From DATBIO01 sp036556965 (GTDB lineage: Bacteria > Acidobacteriota > Vicinamibacteria > Fen-336), in NCBI GenBank assembly GCA_036556965.1, contig DATBIO010000096.1, positions 1-20,668 of the forward strand: a DNA stretch of 20,668 nucleotides, read 5' to 3'. The notes below the pieces were generated by a model, which did no database searches, was not told the DNA's origin, and saw only the letters and a program-made list of their open reading frames with translations. A program made the translations under genes and the position numbers. Each line of letters starts with the position of its first letter. The stretch's first letter is position 1. Below, piece by piece: positions 15,045 to 20,668 of the stretch.

Positions 15045-17000
15045 TCACTTGATGCCGAACTTCCTCAGCAGCTTCTGGATGGAGAGGGCGTCCTTGCCCG
15101 GCCGCGCGCCGGCCCCCGGCGCCTCGTCCGGTGCCGCCTCCTCCGCCGCCTCCGCCGCGAGCATCTCGTCCTCCGCGTCCTCCTCGAAGGAGAGCTCCAT
15201 GTCCTGGTTCGGGCGCGGGGCGGGCTCCGGGGCGGGCTCTCCCTCCGGCCCCCCCTCCGCCTTGTCCTCCAGCTCGAAGACCGTGCGCATGAAGTGGGCG
15301 AGCGCGTCGGCGGGCAGCGGCTGCCGCTCGTGCAGCACGCGCTCGAGGTCGCGGTACATCTCGCCCGCATCCTGGTAGCGGTAGTCGGGCTCCCGCTGGA
15401 GCGCCTTGACCACGGTGGCGTCGAGCCGCTCGGGGATGCGGGGGTTGGCGGAGGAGGGCGGCGGGATCTGGCACTGCCGCACCGTCTCCAGGATGCTCAT
15501 CTCGGACGCCCCCGTGAAGGGCCTCTGGTCGGCCACCATCTCGTAGAGCACCAGGCCCAGCGAGAAGAGGTCCGAGCGCCGGTCGATGGCCTTGCCCCAG
15601 GCCTGCTCCGGGCTCATGTAGAGGAGCTTCCCGCGCAAGGCGCCGGCGTCGGTGATGCTGGCCTTGCTGGCGGCCTTGGCGATGCCGAAGTCCGTCAGCT
15701 TCACCTCGCCCTCGAACGAGATGAGGATGTTCTGCGGGCTGACGTCGCGGTGGACGATCATCATGGGCTGCCCGGTCTCGTCGCGCTTGCGGTGGGCGAA
15801 CTCGAGGGCCAGGCACACGCGGCTGGCGATGAGCACGCAGAGGTCGAGGGGAAGCCTCATGCCCCGCTCCCGCGCCCGCTTGAGGATGGAGCGCAGGTCG
15901 TGGCCGTGCACGTACTCCATGGCGATGAAGTAGCTGCGCTCGATCCGCCCCAGGTCGAAGATCTGCACGATGTTCGGGTGGGCGAGGCCGGCCACCATCT
16001 TGGCCTCGTCCACGAACATCTCCACGAACTCCTTGTTGTCCGAGAGGTGGGGCAGGATGCGCTTCACCGCCACCACCTTCTCGAAGCCCTCGACGCCGCT
16101 GCGCTTCGCGCGCCAGACCTCGGCCATCCCCCCCGTGGCCTCGCGGTGGAGGAGCCGGTAGGGTCCGAAGGTGGACCCCGGGCCCAGGACGTCCGAGGCG
16201 GCGGCGCGCGCCTGGCCCTCGTCCGCCTCCCGCATCGCCTCCTCGGCCAGGGCGCCGAGGTCGAGGCCCCCGCTGGACTGCGCCTTGGGGGGGATGACCT
16301 GGAAGCGCGTGGCGGGCCGGCTCGGCGGCGCCATGCGCGCTGCCTCCTCGCCCTGCCGGCGGAGGTCCTTGGGCAGGCGCAGCTGCATCAGGTCGTCCAG
16401 CGCCTCGCGCTCCTGGGGCCCCGTGTGGCCCCGGCGGTCGCGGCCCAGGAGGCGGCTGGCGTCCTCGAGCAGGGCGGCCATCTCGTCCAGCTCCGGGTCG
16501 TCCAGCTCCGGCTCGTCCAGCGCCGGCTCGTCCAGTGTCGGCTCGTCCAGCTCCGGCTCGTCCAGTGCCGGCTCGTCCAGTGCCGGCCCGGCGAAGGGCG
16601 CCGGCTCCGCCTCCCCCACCGGAGGCTCCTGCCCCCCCTCGGGCAGCACCTCGGAAGGGGAGGGGACCGCGTCCGCGGCGGGCGGCGTCGTGGCGGCGGC
16701 GGTCTCGGGCTCCGAGAAGGCGTCGAGCAGGCGGGCCATGTCCTCCGGCAGCAGCGTCTCGGGGGGTGGCGTGGGCGCGGGCCGGGGCTTTCCCTTGGCC
16801 AGGGACTCGCTGATCTGGACCTTTATGGGACCGCCGCGCGCAGGAGGGAGGGGGGCCGCGGGCGGAGGTGTCACCGTCACGGCAAGACCGTCCAGGATCT
16901 CGCCGAAGATGTCCTGGGAAGTCAGGAGGCCGGTCGGGGACCGCCCGCCCTCAGGGGTGGGCGGTGTCTCGGGTTTTTCCTCGTCTCTCCCGGCGCTCAT
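15045..17000 (-). CDS. Cytoplasmic Hanks-type Ser/Thr protein kinase with long disordered N-terminus
   Basis: This 651-residue protein has an N-terminal Pro/Glu/Ala-rich region of about 275 residues, a kinase domain (about 278-560) and an acidic, disordered C-terminal tail ending in a basic amphipathic LLRKFGIK. The kinase looks catalytically complete: Gly loop EATGGMAEVW (287-296), ATP lysine in VAVKRI (Lys313), alphaC Glu332, catalytic HRDVSPQN (417-424; Asp419, Asn424), DFG (437-439) and MSPE (462-465). The HRDVSPQN form is common in myxobacterial kinases. Residues 139-173 are seven copies of a PxLDE pentapeptide. No transmembrane helix or sensor domain is visible, so it is probably soluble. 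The ATG at 17000 has no Shine-Dalgarno but a strong promoter just upstream. It leads the kinase, coiled-coil, accD gene run and is divergent from the pseudokinase gene. Confidence 0.92.
   Translation of the reverse strand: MSAGRDEEKPETPPTPEGGRSPTGLLTSQDIFGEILDGLAVTVTPPPAAPLPPARGGPIKVQISESLAKGKPRPAPTPPPETLLPEDMARLLDAFSEPETAAATTPPAADAVPSPSEVLPEGGQEPPVGEAEPAPFAGPALDEPALDEPELDEPTLDEPALDEPELDDPELDEMAALLEDASRLLGRDRRGHTGPQEREALDDLMQLRLPKDLRRQGEEAARMAPPSRPATRFQVIPPKAQSSGGLDLGALAEEAMREADEGQARAAASDVLGPGSTFGPYRLLHREATGGMAEVWRAKRSGVEGFEKVVAVKRILPHLSDNKEFVEMFVDEAKMVAGLAHPNIVQIFDLGRIERSYFIAMEYVHGHDLRSILKRARERGMRLPLDLCVLIASRVCLALEFAHRKRDETGQPMMIVHRDVSPQNILISFEGEVKLTDFGIAKAASKASITDAGALRGKLLYMSPEQAWGKAIDRRSDLFSLGLVLYEMVADQRPFTGASEMSILETVRQCQIPPPSSANPRIPERLDATVVKALQREPDYRYQDAGEMYRDLERVLHERQPLPADALAHFMRTVFELEDKAEGGPEGEPAPEPAPRPNQDMELSFEEDAEDEMLAAEAAEEAAPDEAPGAGARPGKDALSIQKLLRKFGIK
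16482..16586 (-). repeat. 15-bp tandem repeat encoding seven PxLDE pentapeptides
   Basis: Seven in-phase 15-bp units, each containing TCGTCCAG on the plus strand (starts at 16483, 16498, 16513, 16528, 16543, 16558 and 16573), encode PALDE, PALDE, PELDE, PTLDE, PALDE, PELDD and PELDE at residues 139-173 of the kinase. The array lies in the disordered N-terminal region. Near-identical units could change number by slippage. Confidence 0.9.
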
Positions 17001-17019
17001 CGGTCATGCGGCGAGGGCC

Positions 17020-17048
17020 AGCATAGTCAGTCGCCTTCCGACAGTCAA
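17020..17048 (-). promoter_or_regulatory. Sigma70-type promoter of the kinase gene run
   Basis: On the minus strand TTGACT (plus 17048-17043) is followed by a 17-base spacer and TATGCT (17025-17020). This is a strong housekeeping promoter match. The predicted start near 17013 gives a leader of only about a dozen bases before the kinase ATG at 17000, which agrees with the lack of a Shine-Dalgarno sequence. Confidence 0.65.
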
Positions 17049-17080
17049 CGACTTGCGGCGATTCGGAGGGACGCAGGCTG

Positions 17081-17086
17081 TATAAT
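17081..17086 (+). promoter_or_regulatory. TATAAT -10 box of the repeat-pseudokinase gene
   Basis: A perfect TATAAT stands out in very GC-rich surroundings, 41 bases before the ATG at 17128, predicting a start near 17093. No good -35 box lies at the right distance (TTGCGG at 17053-17058 is 22 bases away), so an activator may help. GGAGGA (17109-17114) in the leader lies 13 bases before the ATG, rather far for a ribosome binding site. Confidence 0.5.
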
Positions 17087-17127
17087 CGCCGCCGCCCGGC
17101 GCTCCCGCGGAGGACCTTCGCGGCCCC

Positions 17128-19647
17128 ATGGACTTCATCTTCTCGCTTCTCTTCGGCAACCCGCTGGTCCCGTACGCCGTCGGCCTGATCATCCTGCTCG
17201 TCATCTACAAGAAGTTCGCCTATCGCCTGACCAGCGGGGTCAAGGGGCCGACGGTGGCCATGCCCGGGGACTTCCTGGGAAAGCTGCTGGGCCCCGGGTA
17301 CAAGGAGGCCAAGACCCGCAAGGCGGTGGCCTCCTACAAGAAGCAGGGCCACTACCTGGCCGCGGGCAAGCTGTTGGAGGACGCGGGCCGGCTGGCGGAG
17401 GCGGCGGAGACCTACGTCGAGGGCCGTGAGTTCTGGGCCGCGGCGGCCAACCTCGAGAAGCTGGGCCGGGTGGACAAGGCCGCCGAGCTGTACCTGGCCG
17501 CGGGGGACCACAAGAAGGCGGCCCAGATCTTCGCGGACGCGGGCAAGCCGGCGCGGGCGGCCGCCCTCTTCCTGGAGAAGGGCAACAGCCTCGACGCCGC
17601 GCGGCTCTACGGGGTGGCGGGGGACTGGGCCAAGGCGGCCGATCTCTACGCCCGCAGCGGCTATCCCCTGCGCGCGGCGGAGGCCTACGAGAAGAGCGGC
17701 GACTACATGAAGGCGGCCGAGGGCTACGAGCGCCACTTCATGGAGAACGTCTCCTACGCCACCACGTACTCCTCCACGGCCGTCACCGGCGAGCAGAAGA
17801 GCGCCCAGCAGGCGGGCCGCCTCTACGAGCAGGCGGGGGCCCTCGACCGCGCCCTCTCCGCCTACAACAAGGGGGGATACCACCGCGACGCGGCCGACGT
17901 GTGCATGAAGGTGGGACAGTTCGCCAAGGCCGCCGAGCTCTACATGCGCGCGGGCGAGCTGACCCTGGCCGCCGACGCCTTCGAGCGGGCCGGCGACGCC
18001 GTGCAGGCGTCCAACCTGCGCGGGGAGGCCTCGCTCAAGGCCGAGCACGTCCCGGAGGCGGCGGCCTACTTCCAGAAGGGCGAGGACTATCTCCGGGCGG
18101 CGGAGCTCTTCGAGTCGGTGGGGCTGCTGCGCGAGGCGGCCTCCGCCTACGAGTCGGGGGAGAGCCACGCCGCCGCCGGCAACGTGTACGCGCGCGCGGG
18201 CATGAAGGCGCGCGCCGCCCAGAGCTACGAGCGGGCGGGGGACTACGAGACGGCGGCGCGCCTCTACGAGGAGGCGGGCGAGCGCAAGCGCGCCGTGGAG
18301 CTCTACGAGAGGGCCGGGTTCACCTTCAAGAGCGGCGAGGCGGCGGCCGCCGCGGGCGACCGCGACCGGGCCATCTCGCTCCTGCAGCGGGTGGCGCCCA
18401 GCGACGAGGAGTACCCGGCGGCCACCGCGCTGCTGGCCCGCCTCTTCGTGGAGAGCGGGAAGCCCGGACTCGCCCTGGAGCGCCTCCAGCGCATCCTGGC
18501 CGGGAAGGCCGTCGCGCTGTCCAACCTCGAGCTGCACTACTGGATGGCCATCGCGCTCGAGTCATCGGCCCGCATCCCCGAGGCCATCGAGACCTACCGC
18601 AGGGTCCTGGCCGAGGACGTCCACTTCCGCGACGTCGAAAAGCGGCTGGCCCGCCTGGAGGCCGGCGGGGCGCCCTTGCCTCCGCCCGTCGAGGCGCCGC
18701 CTGCTCCCGCACCCGCCCCGGCCGAGATGGAGCCGCTGCCGCCCCTGCCGCCGCCCCGCCCGGCCGCGCCGCCACCTCCGCCGCCCGGCGCGGCCCAAGC
18801 GCCGCGCCCCGCCGCCGCGGCCCCCGCCCCGCGCCCGTCCGCCGAGCCCCCCGCCCCCGCTGCTCCCGGCCCGGCCGCCGCCGCCGCGGGGGGCCCAGCC
18901 GTCCGCCGCGCCCCCCCGCGTTTCCAGCTCAAGGAGGAGGTGGGCCGCGGGCCGCTGGGCCAGGTGTACCGGGGGGAGGACCGGGACGGTCGCAACGTGG
19001 CCCTGCGCCTGCTGCCCCGTGAGCTGCTGCGGCACGACGGCCTCCTCCACGACCTGGCCAACGACCTCAAGGCCGCCGCGCAGCTCTCCCACCCCAACAT
19101 CGCGAAGGTGATCGGCTTCACCGAGCAGGACGGCTACCGCTGCGTCGTCACGGAGTACGTGGCGGGCCGCTCCCTGGCCGACGCGATGCGCACGCACCAG
19201 AAGATGAGCATGCAGCAGGTGCACGCCCTGGGACGCGTCCTGGCCCAGGTGCTCTCCGCGCTCCATGCCAAGGGCCTCGTGCACGGTTCCCTGACCCCTT
19301 CCAACGTCATGGTGGCGAACGGGGTGGTCAAGGTGGCGGACCTCGGCCTGGCGCGCCTCGCCCGCGACGTGCCCCAGGTCATGGAGTACCAGGCACCCGA
19401 GGGAGTGCAGGACGCGCGCGGCGACCTGTACGCGCTGGCCGCCCTGATGTACCGGCTGCTGACGGGGATCCACCCCCGCTCGCAATCCCAGGGAGTGGCC
19501 CTGCCCCTGCCCAGCACCCTCAGCCCCGGCGTGCCCGAGGCCATGGACAAGCTGCTGCTGCGCTGCCTGCACCCCCGCCAGGATCTCCGGCTCTCCACCG
19601 CCGACGCCGTCCTGGCCGAGCTCAAGGGGATGGTCAGGATCGTTTGA
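17128..19647 (+). CDS. Membrane-anchored protein with 13-residue helical repeats and a C-terminal pseudokinase domain
   Basis: This 839-residue protein has, in order, one N-terminal transmembrane helix (about 10-27, followed by basic KKFAYR, so the bulk is cytoplasmic), a TPR-like solenoid (about 74-425), a further helical pair region to about 510, a Pro/Ala-rich linker (514-597) and a protein-kinase-like domain (about 598-838). The Gly loop GRGPLGQVYRG (606-616) is kept, but the ATP lysine is Arg (VALR, Arg627), the alphaC Glu is Asp (646) and HRD is HGS (719-721), so the catalytic Asp is missing. Asn726, DLG (738-740) and APE (756-758) remain. It is therefore probably an inactive pseudokinase that may still bind nucleotide. 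Bacterial kinase-TPR proteins usually have the kinase first; here the order is reversed. It is divergent from an intact kinase, which may phosphorylate or be scaffolded by it. Confidence 0.85.
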   Translation: MDFIFSLLFGNPLVPYAVGLIILLVIYKKFAYRLTSGVKGPTVAMPGDFLGKLLGPGYKEAKTRKAVASYKKQGHYLAAGKLLEDAGRLAEAAETYVEGREFWAAAANLEKLGRVDKAAELYLAAGDHKKAAQIFADAGKPARAAALFLEKGNSLDAARLYGVAGDWAKAADLYARSGYPLRAAEAYEKSGDYMKAAEGYERHFMENVSYATTYSSTAVTGEQKSAQQAGRLYEQAGALDRALSAYNKGGYHRDAADVCMKVGQFAKAAELYMRAGELTLAADAFERAGDAVQASNLRGEASLKAEHVPEAAAYFQKGEDYLRAAELFESVGLLREAASAYESGESHAAAGNVYARAGMKARAAQSYERAGDYETAARLYEEAGERKRAVELYERAGFTFKSGEAAAAAGDRDRAISLLQRVAPSDEEYPAATALLARLFVESGKPGLALERLQRILAGKAVALSNLELHYWMAIALESSARIPEAIETYRRVLAEDVHFRDVEKRLARLEAGGAPLPPPVEAPPAPAPAPAEMEPLPPLPPPRPAAPPPPPPGAAQAPRPAAAAPAPRPSAEPPAPAAPGPAAAAAGGPAVRRAPPRFQLKEEVGRGPLGQVYRGEDRDGRNVALRLLPRELLRHDGLLHDLANDLKAAAQLSHPNIAKVIGFTEQDGYRCVVTEYVAGRSLADAMRTHQKMSMQQVHALGRVLAQVLSALHAKGLVHGSLTPSNVMVANGVVKVADLGLARLARDVPQVMEYQAPEGVQDARGDLYALAALMYRLLTGIHPRSQSQGVALPLPSTLSPGVPEAMDKLLLRCLHPRQDLRLSTADAVLAELKGMVRIV
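17347..18393 (+). repeat. Array of about 24 protein repeats with a strict 13-residue period
   Basis: Within the 839-residue protein, glycines (or a polar substitute) recur at residues 74, 87, 100, 113, 126, 139, 152, 165, 178 and 191, then at 237, 250, 263, 276 and 289, then at 319, 332, 345, 358, 371, 384, 397 and 410. The unit reads roughly G-D-x-x-K-A-A-x-L-Y-x-x-A, one short helix and a turn. Breaks occur near 204-236 and 290-318. The phase is kept at 39 bp on the DNA, but the DNA units are diverged, so the array is old and under protein-level selection. Confidence 0.8.
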
Positions 19648-19709
19648 AGGGTCGGGACCGTATGGGGGCTGATGCTGCGAGGCCGCACCAGCGTTAGCAG
19701 CTAACCTAT

Positions 19710-19764
19710 GTCGCCCTTATCCAGTTACGCTGCACTCAATGTCGGATAACTCGATAAGAGCGAC
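19710..19764. repeat. Imperfect inverted repeat, long hairpin
   Basis: Positions 19710-19727 and 19747-19764 pair at 16 of 18 positions (GTCGC, CTTATC and AGTTA with GCGAC, GATAAG and TAACT; mismatches at 19715/19759 and 19722/19752), with a 19-base loop. Four more pairs (CTAA 19701-19704 with TTAG 19765-19768) can form across a 5-base bulge. The unpaired bases in an otherwise regular stem recall folded integron attC sites, but I find no matching GTTRRRY/RYYYAAC core pair at its ends. It lacks a T run, so it is not a typical terminator. Confidence 0.7.
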
Positions 19765-19812
19765 TTAGAGCGCTCGTGTTATCTAGTTAAGCTGCGTTCT
19801 ACGTAGGATACT
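19717..19812. repeat. Imperfect direct repeat of about 35 bp, two copies
   Basis: Copy 1 (19717-19751) and copy 2 (19779-19812) start with TTATC-y-AGTTA-m-GCTGC and end with GGATA(A)CT; about 26 of 35 positions agree, with one gap. The copies are offset by 62 bp. Copy 1 forms one arm and the loop of the inverted repeat; copy 2 has lost most of that pairing. They may be repeated protein-binding sites or remnants of a small repeated element. Confidence 0.65.
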
Positions 19813-19848
19813 AAGTGTTCTCCGGACATCGGGAGACATCCTGACCGA

Positions 19849-20343
19849 ATGCGTTGCGCGCTCTCGCGGTTGATCGCCGTGGTAGTCGTTCTGTTCGTGA
19901 CTCCTGTTGTCCGTGCGGAGCCCGTCGTAACCCCCGTTGGTACCTTCCAGGTGCCGGACGGCTGTCGTGGCGGCAAGATCGACTGGGGCCTTGACGCCTT
20001 CATGGGCACGATCGAATGCCCAAAGCATCAGCTGAGTCTTCTGGTGTTCGGTGGAGCTGGAGGCGTGGCGGACCCGTGCAAGGAGCGAGGACCTCAGGTC
20101 CGCGACTCGGCCCAAGAACGCGTGCTGGGGGAGCCGTTGAGGTTTAGCCTCGAGGGAGGCGTGGCGGTGACAGTCTGTCGAAAGCAGCGTCTTGGCGCTG
20201 CCGATCCCAAAGGTATTCGAGAGATCGTCGCCGGCATAGGGCCGGAGGACGCGACCCTTTCCGCCACAGCTACCCGTCCCGAACACGTGTTCCTGCTGCT
20301 CCAGATACTGACGAGCTTTCGAAGGGTAGCATCAACTCCGTGA
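19849..20343 (+). CDS. Hypothetical secreted protein with four cysteines
   Basis: This 164-residue protein has a clear Sec signal peptide (basic start, hydrophobic IAVVVVLFVTPVV, cleavage likely after VRA at residue 23). The mature part begins EPVVTPVGTFQVPDGC and has four cysteines (39, 57, 77 and 110) that could form two disulfides, so it is probably periplasmic or secreted. I do not recognise the family. The signal peptide fixes the ATG at 19849; GGAGA lies about 12 bases upstream, a little far. Codon use differs from the rest of the window: GTA, GTT, CCT, ACT and CGT are common, whereas the other genes end almost all codons in G or C. Together with the structured upstream region, this suggests acquired DNA. 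The antisense frame over the same bases lacks these protein-like features. Confidence 0.7.
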   Translation: MRCALSRLIAVVVVLFVTPVVRAEPVVTPVGTFQVPDGCRGGKIDWGLDAFMGTIECPKHQLSLLVFGGAGGVADPCKERGPQVRDSAQERVLGEPLRFSLEGGVAVTVCRKQRLGAADPKGIREIVAGIGPEDATLSATATRPEHVFLLLQILTSFRRVASTP

Positions 20344-20359
20344 ACGAGCGCTCCTGCAG

Positions 20360-20494
20360 ATGCCGGAGAACAACGAGATGCAGCTGACGAGCCACGGCTC
20401 GACTGGAGGCTCGCAGCTGATCTCGGTGTTCTACGGGCATCGACGGGCCCAGCCGGGTCTTTTCCGAACTGCCAGCGTCGAAGCGCCGTATTAG
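20360..20494 (+). CDS. Possible 44-residue small open frame
   Basis: An ATG at 20360 opens a 44-codon frame beginning MPENNEMQLTSHGSTGG and ending at TAG 20492-20494. It lies between the secreted-protein gene and the right-edge membrane gene. No Shine-Dalgarno sequence precedes it, and the frame opens only after a TAG at 20327-20329. It could be a small gene, a decayed gene end or chance. I see no motif. Confidence 0.2.
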   Translation: MPENNEMQLTSHGSTGGSQLISVFYGHRRAQPGLFRTASVEAPY

Positions 20495-20509
20495 GCTCAG
20501 GAGAGCGCC

Positions 20510-20668
20510 GTGGGGCAGATCATCTTCAGCCGTAACCCAACGGGGTCGGTGGCCCTTGGACTCTTCATTTTGGGGATCAGCGCCTTCCTCTTTGGCGTTC
20601 TCGATCCCCTATTCCGCCCCCTGGCATTAGGGTGTATCGCCGCGGGAACTGTAGTGGCCGCACTCCTA
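20510..20668 (+). CDS. Partial membrane protein of unknown function (N-terminal 53 residues)
   Basis: The frame starts at GTG 20510 with a good AGGAG (20499-20503) 6 bases upstream and is open to the right edge. The 53 visible residues start MGQIIFSRNPTGS and then show two hydrophobic segments, about residues 13-30 (GSVALGLFILGISAFLFG) and 37-53 (RPLALGCIAAGTVVAALL), separated by a short loop with VLDPLF. This is a multi-pass inner-membrane protein by appearance. Codon use is mixed, like the preceding tail gene. The family cannot be told from this fragment. Confidence 0.6.
   Translation, partial: MGQIIFSRNPTGSVALGLFILGISAFLFGVLDPLFRPLALGCIAAGTVVAALL

Larger units (their letters stand above)
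19648..19848. other. Structured low-GC intergenic region marking a compositional break
   Basis: This 201-bp gap between the pseudokinase gene and the tail gene drops to roughly 50 % GC in its core. It contains a small inverted repeat GTTAG-CAG-CTAAC (19693-19705), an 18-position inverted repeat (19710-19764), two diverged copies of a 35-bp sequence, and a self-complementary CTACGTAG (19799-19806). No reading frame of note crosses it. The nature of the element is unknown. Confidence 0.6.

Noticed and set aside
19710..19764. The hairpin as an intrinsic terminator of the pseudokinase gene or a true integron attC site
   Set aside because: No T run follows on either strand for a terminator, and the GTTRRRY/RYYYAAC core pair required for attC could not be matched at its ends.
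19783..20286. 167-codon minus-strand frame opposite the secreted-protein gene
   Set aside because: The plus-strand frame has a convincing signal peptide and cleavage site, whereas the minus-strand frame starts without a ribosome binding site and shows no recognisable feature.
1..20668. CRISPR arrays, tRNA or rRNA genes, insertion sequences
   Set aside because: No regularly spaced identical repeats, no cloverleaf or rRNA-like segments, and no transposase or recombinase reading frame were found on either strand.

Overview
The window is a very GC-rich (about 73-78 % by eye) bacterial chromosome segment with densely packed genes, many GTG or TTG starts and many 4-bp GTGA overlaps. The Hanks-type kinase with an HRDVSPQN catalytic loop and the TPR-like pseudokinase suggest Myxococcota or a neighbouring lineage of the former Deltaproteobacteria. 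That placement is an inference from protein style only; no rRNA or marker phylogeny is available.

Region 1 (about 223-10936) is a myo-inositol uptake and catabolism locus built as two divergent operons. On the minus strand, iolE, iolB and iolD follow each other with 4-bp overlaps. On the plus strand, a LacI-family regulator is followed by iolA (CoA-acylating methylmalonate-semialdehyde dehydrogenase), a three-gene sugar-type ABC importer (double ATPase, permease, lipoprotein binding protein) and iolG. Between the two operons lies a perfect palindrome, TGGAACGTTCCA, placed to control both promoters. The 5-dehydro-2-deoxygluconokinase (IolC) and the aldolase (IolJ) are not in the window. A fragment of another minus-strand gene touches the left edge.

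Region 2 (10926-13799, minus strand) holds a PxpB-PxpC fusion and PxpA (ATP-dependent 5-oxoprolinase). A CHRD-domain lipoprotein gene lies 12 bp upstream of pxpA and may share its transcript. This group converges on iolG with an 11-bp overlap.

Region 3 (13931-19647) contains a minus-strand run of a cytoplasmic Ser/Thr protein kinase, a 77-aa coiled-coil protein and accD (acetyl-CoA carboxylase beta). Divergent from it is an 839-aa membrane-anchored protein with about 24 helical repeats of exactly 13 residues, a proline-rich linker and a pseudokinase that has lost the ATP lysine and the catalytic aspartate. The active kinase and the pseudokinase share a 127-bp divergent promoter region. This kinase/pseudokinase pair coupled to accD is the most unusual system in the window.

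Region 4 (19648-20668) has a different composition: lower GC, relaxed codon use, a structured intergenic stretch with an 18-position inverted repeat and an imperfect 35-bp direct repeat, a secreted hypothetical protein, and the start of a membrane protein that runs off the right edge. It may be acquired DNA or a cassette-like insertion.
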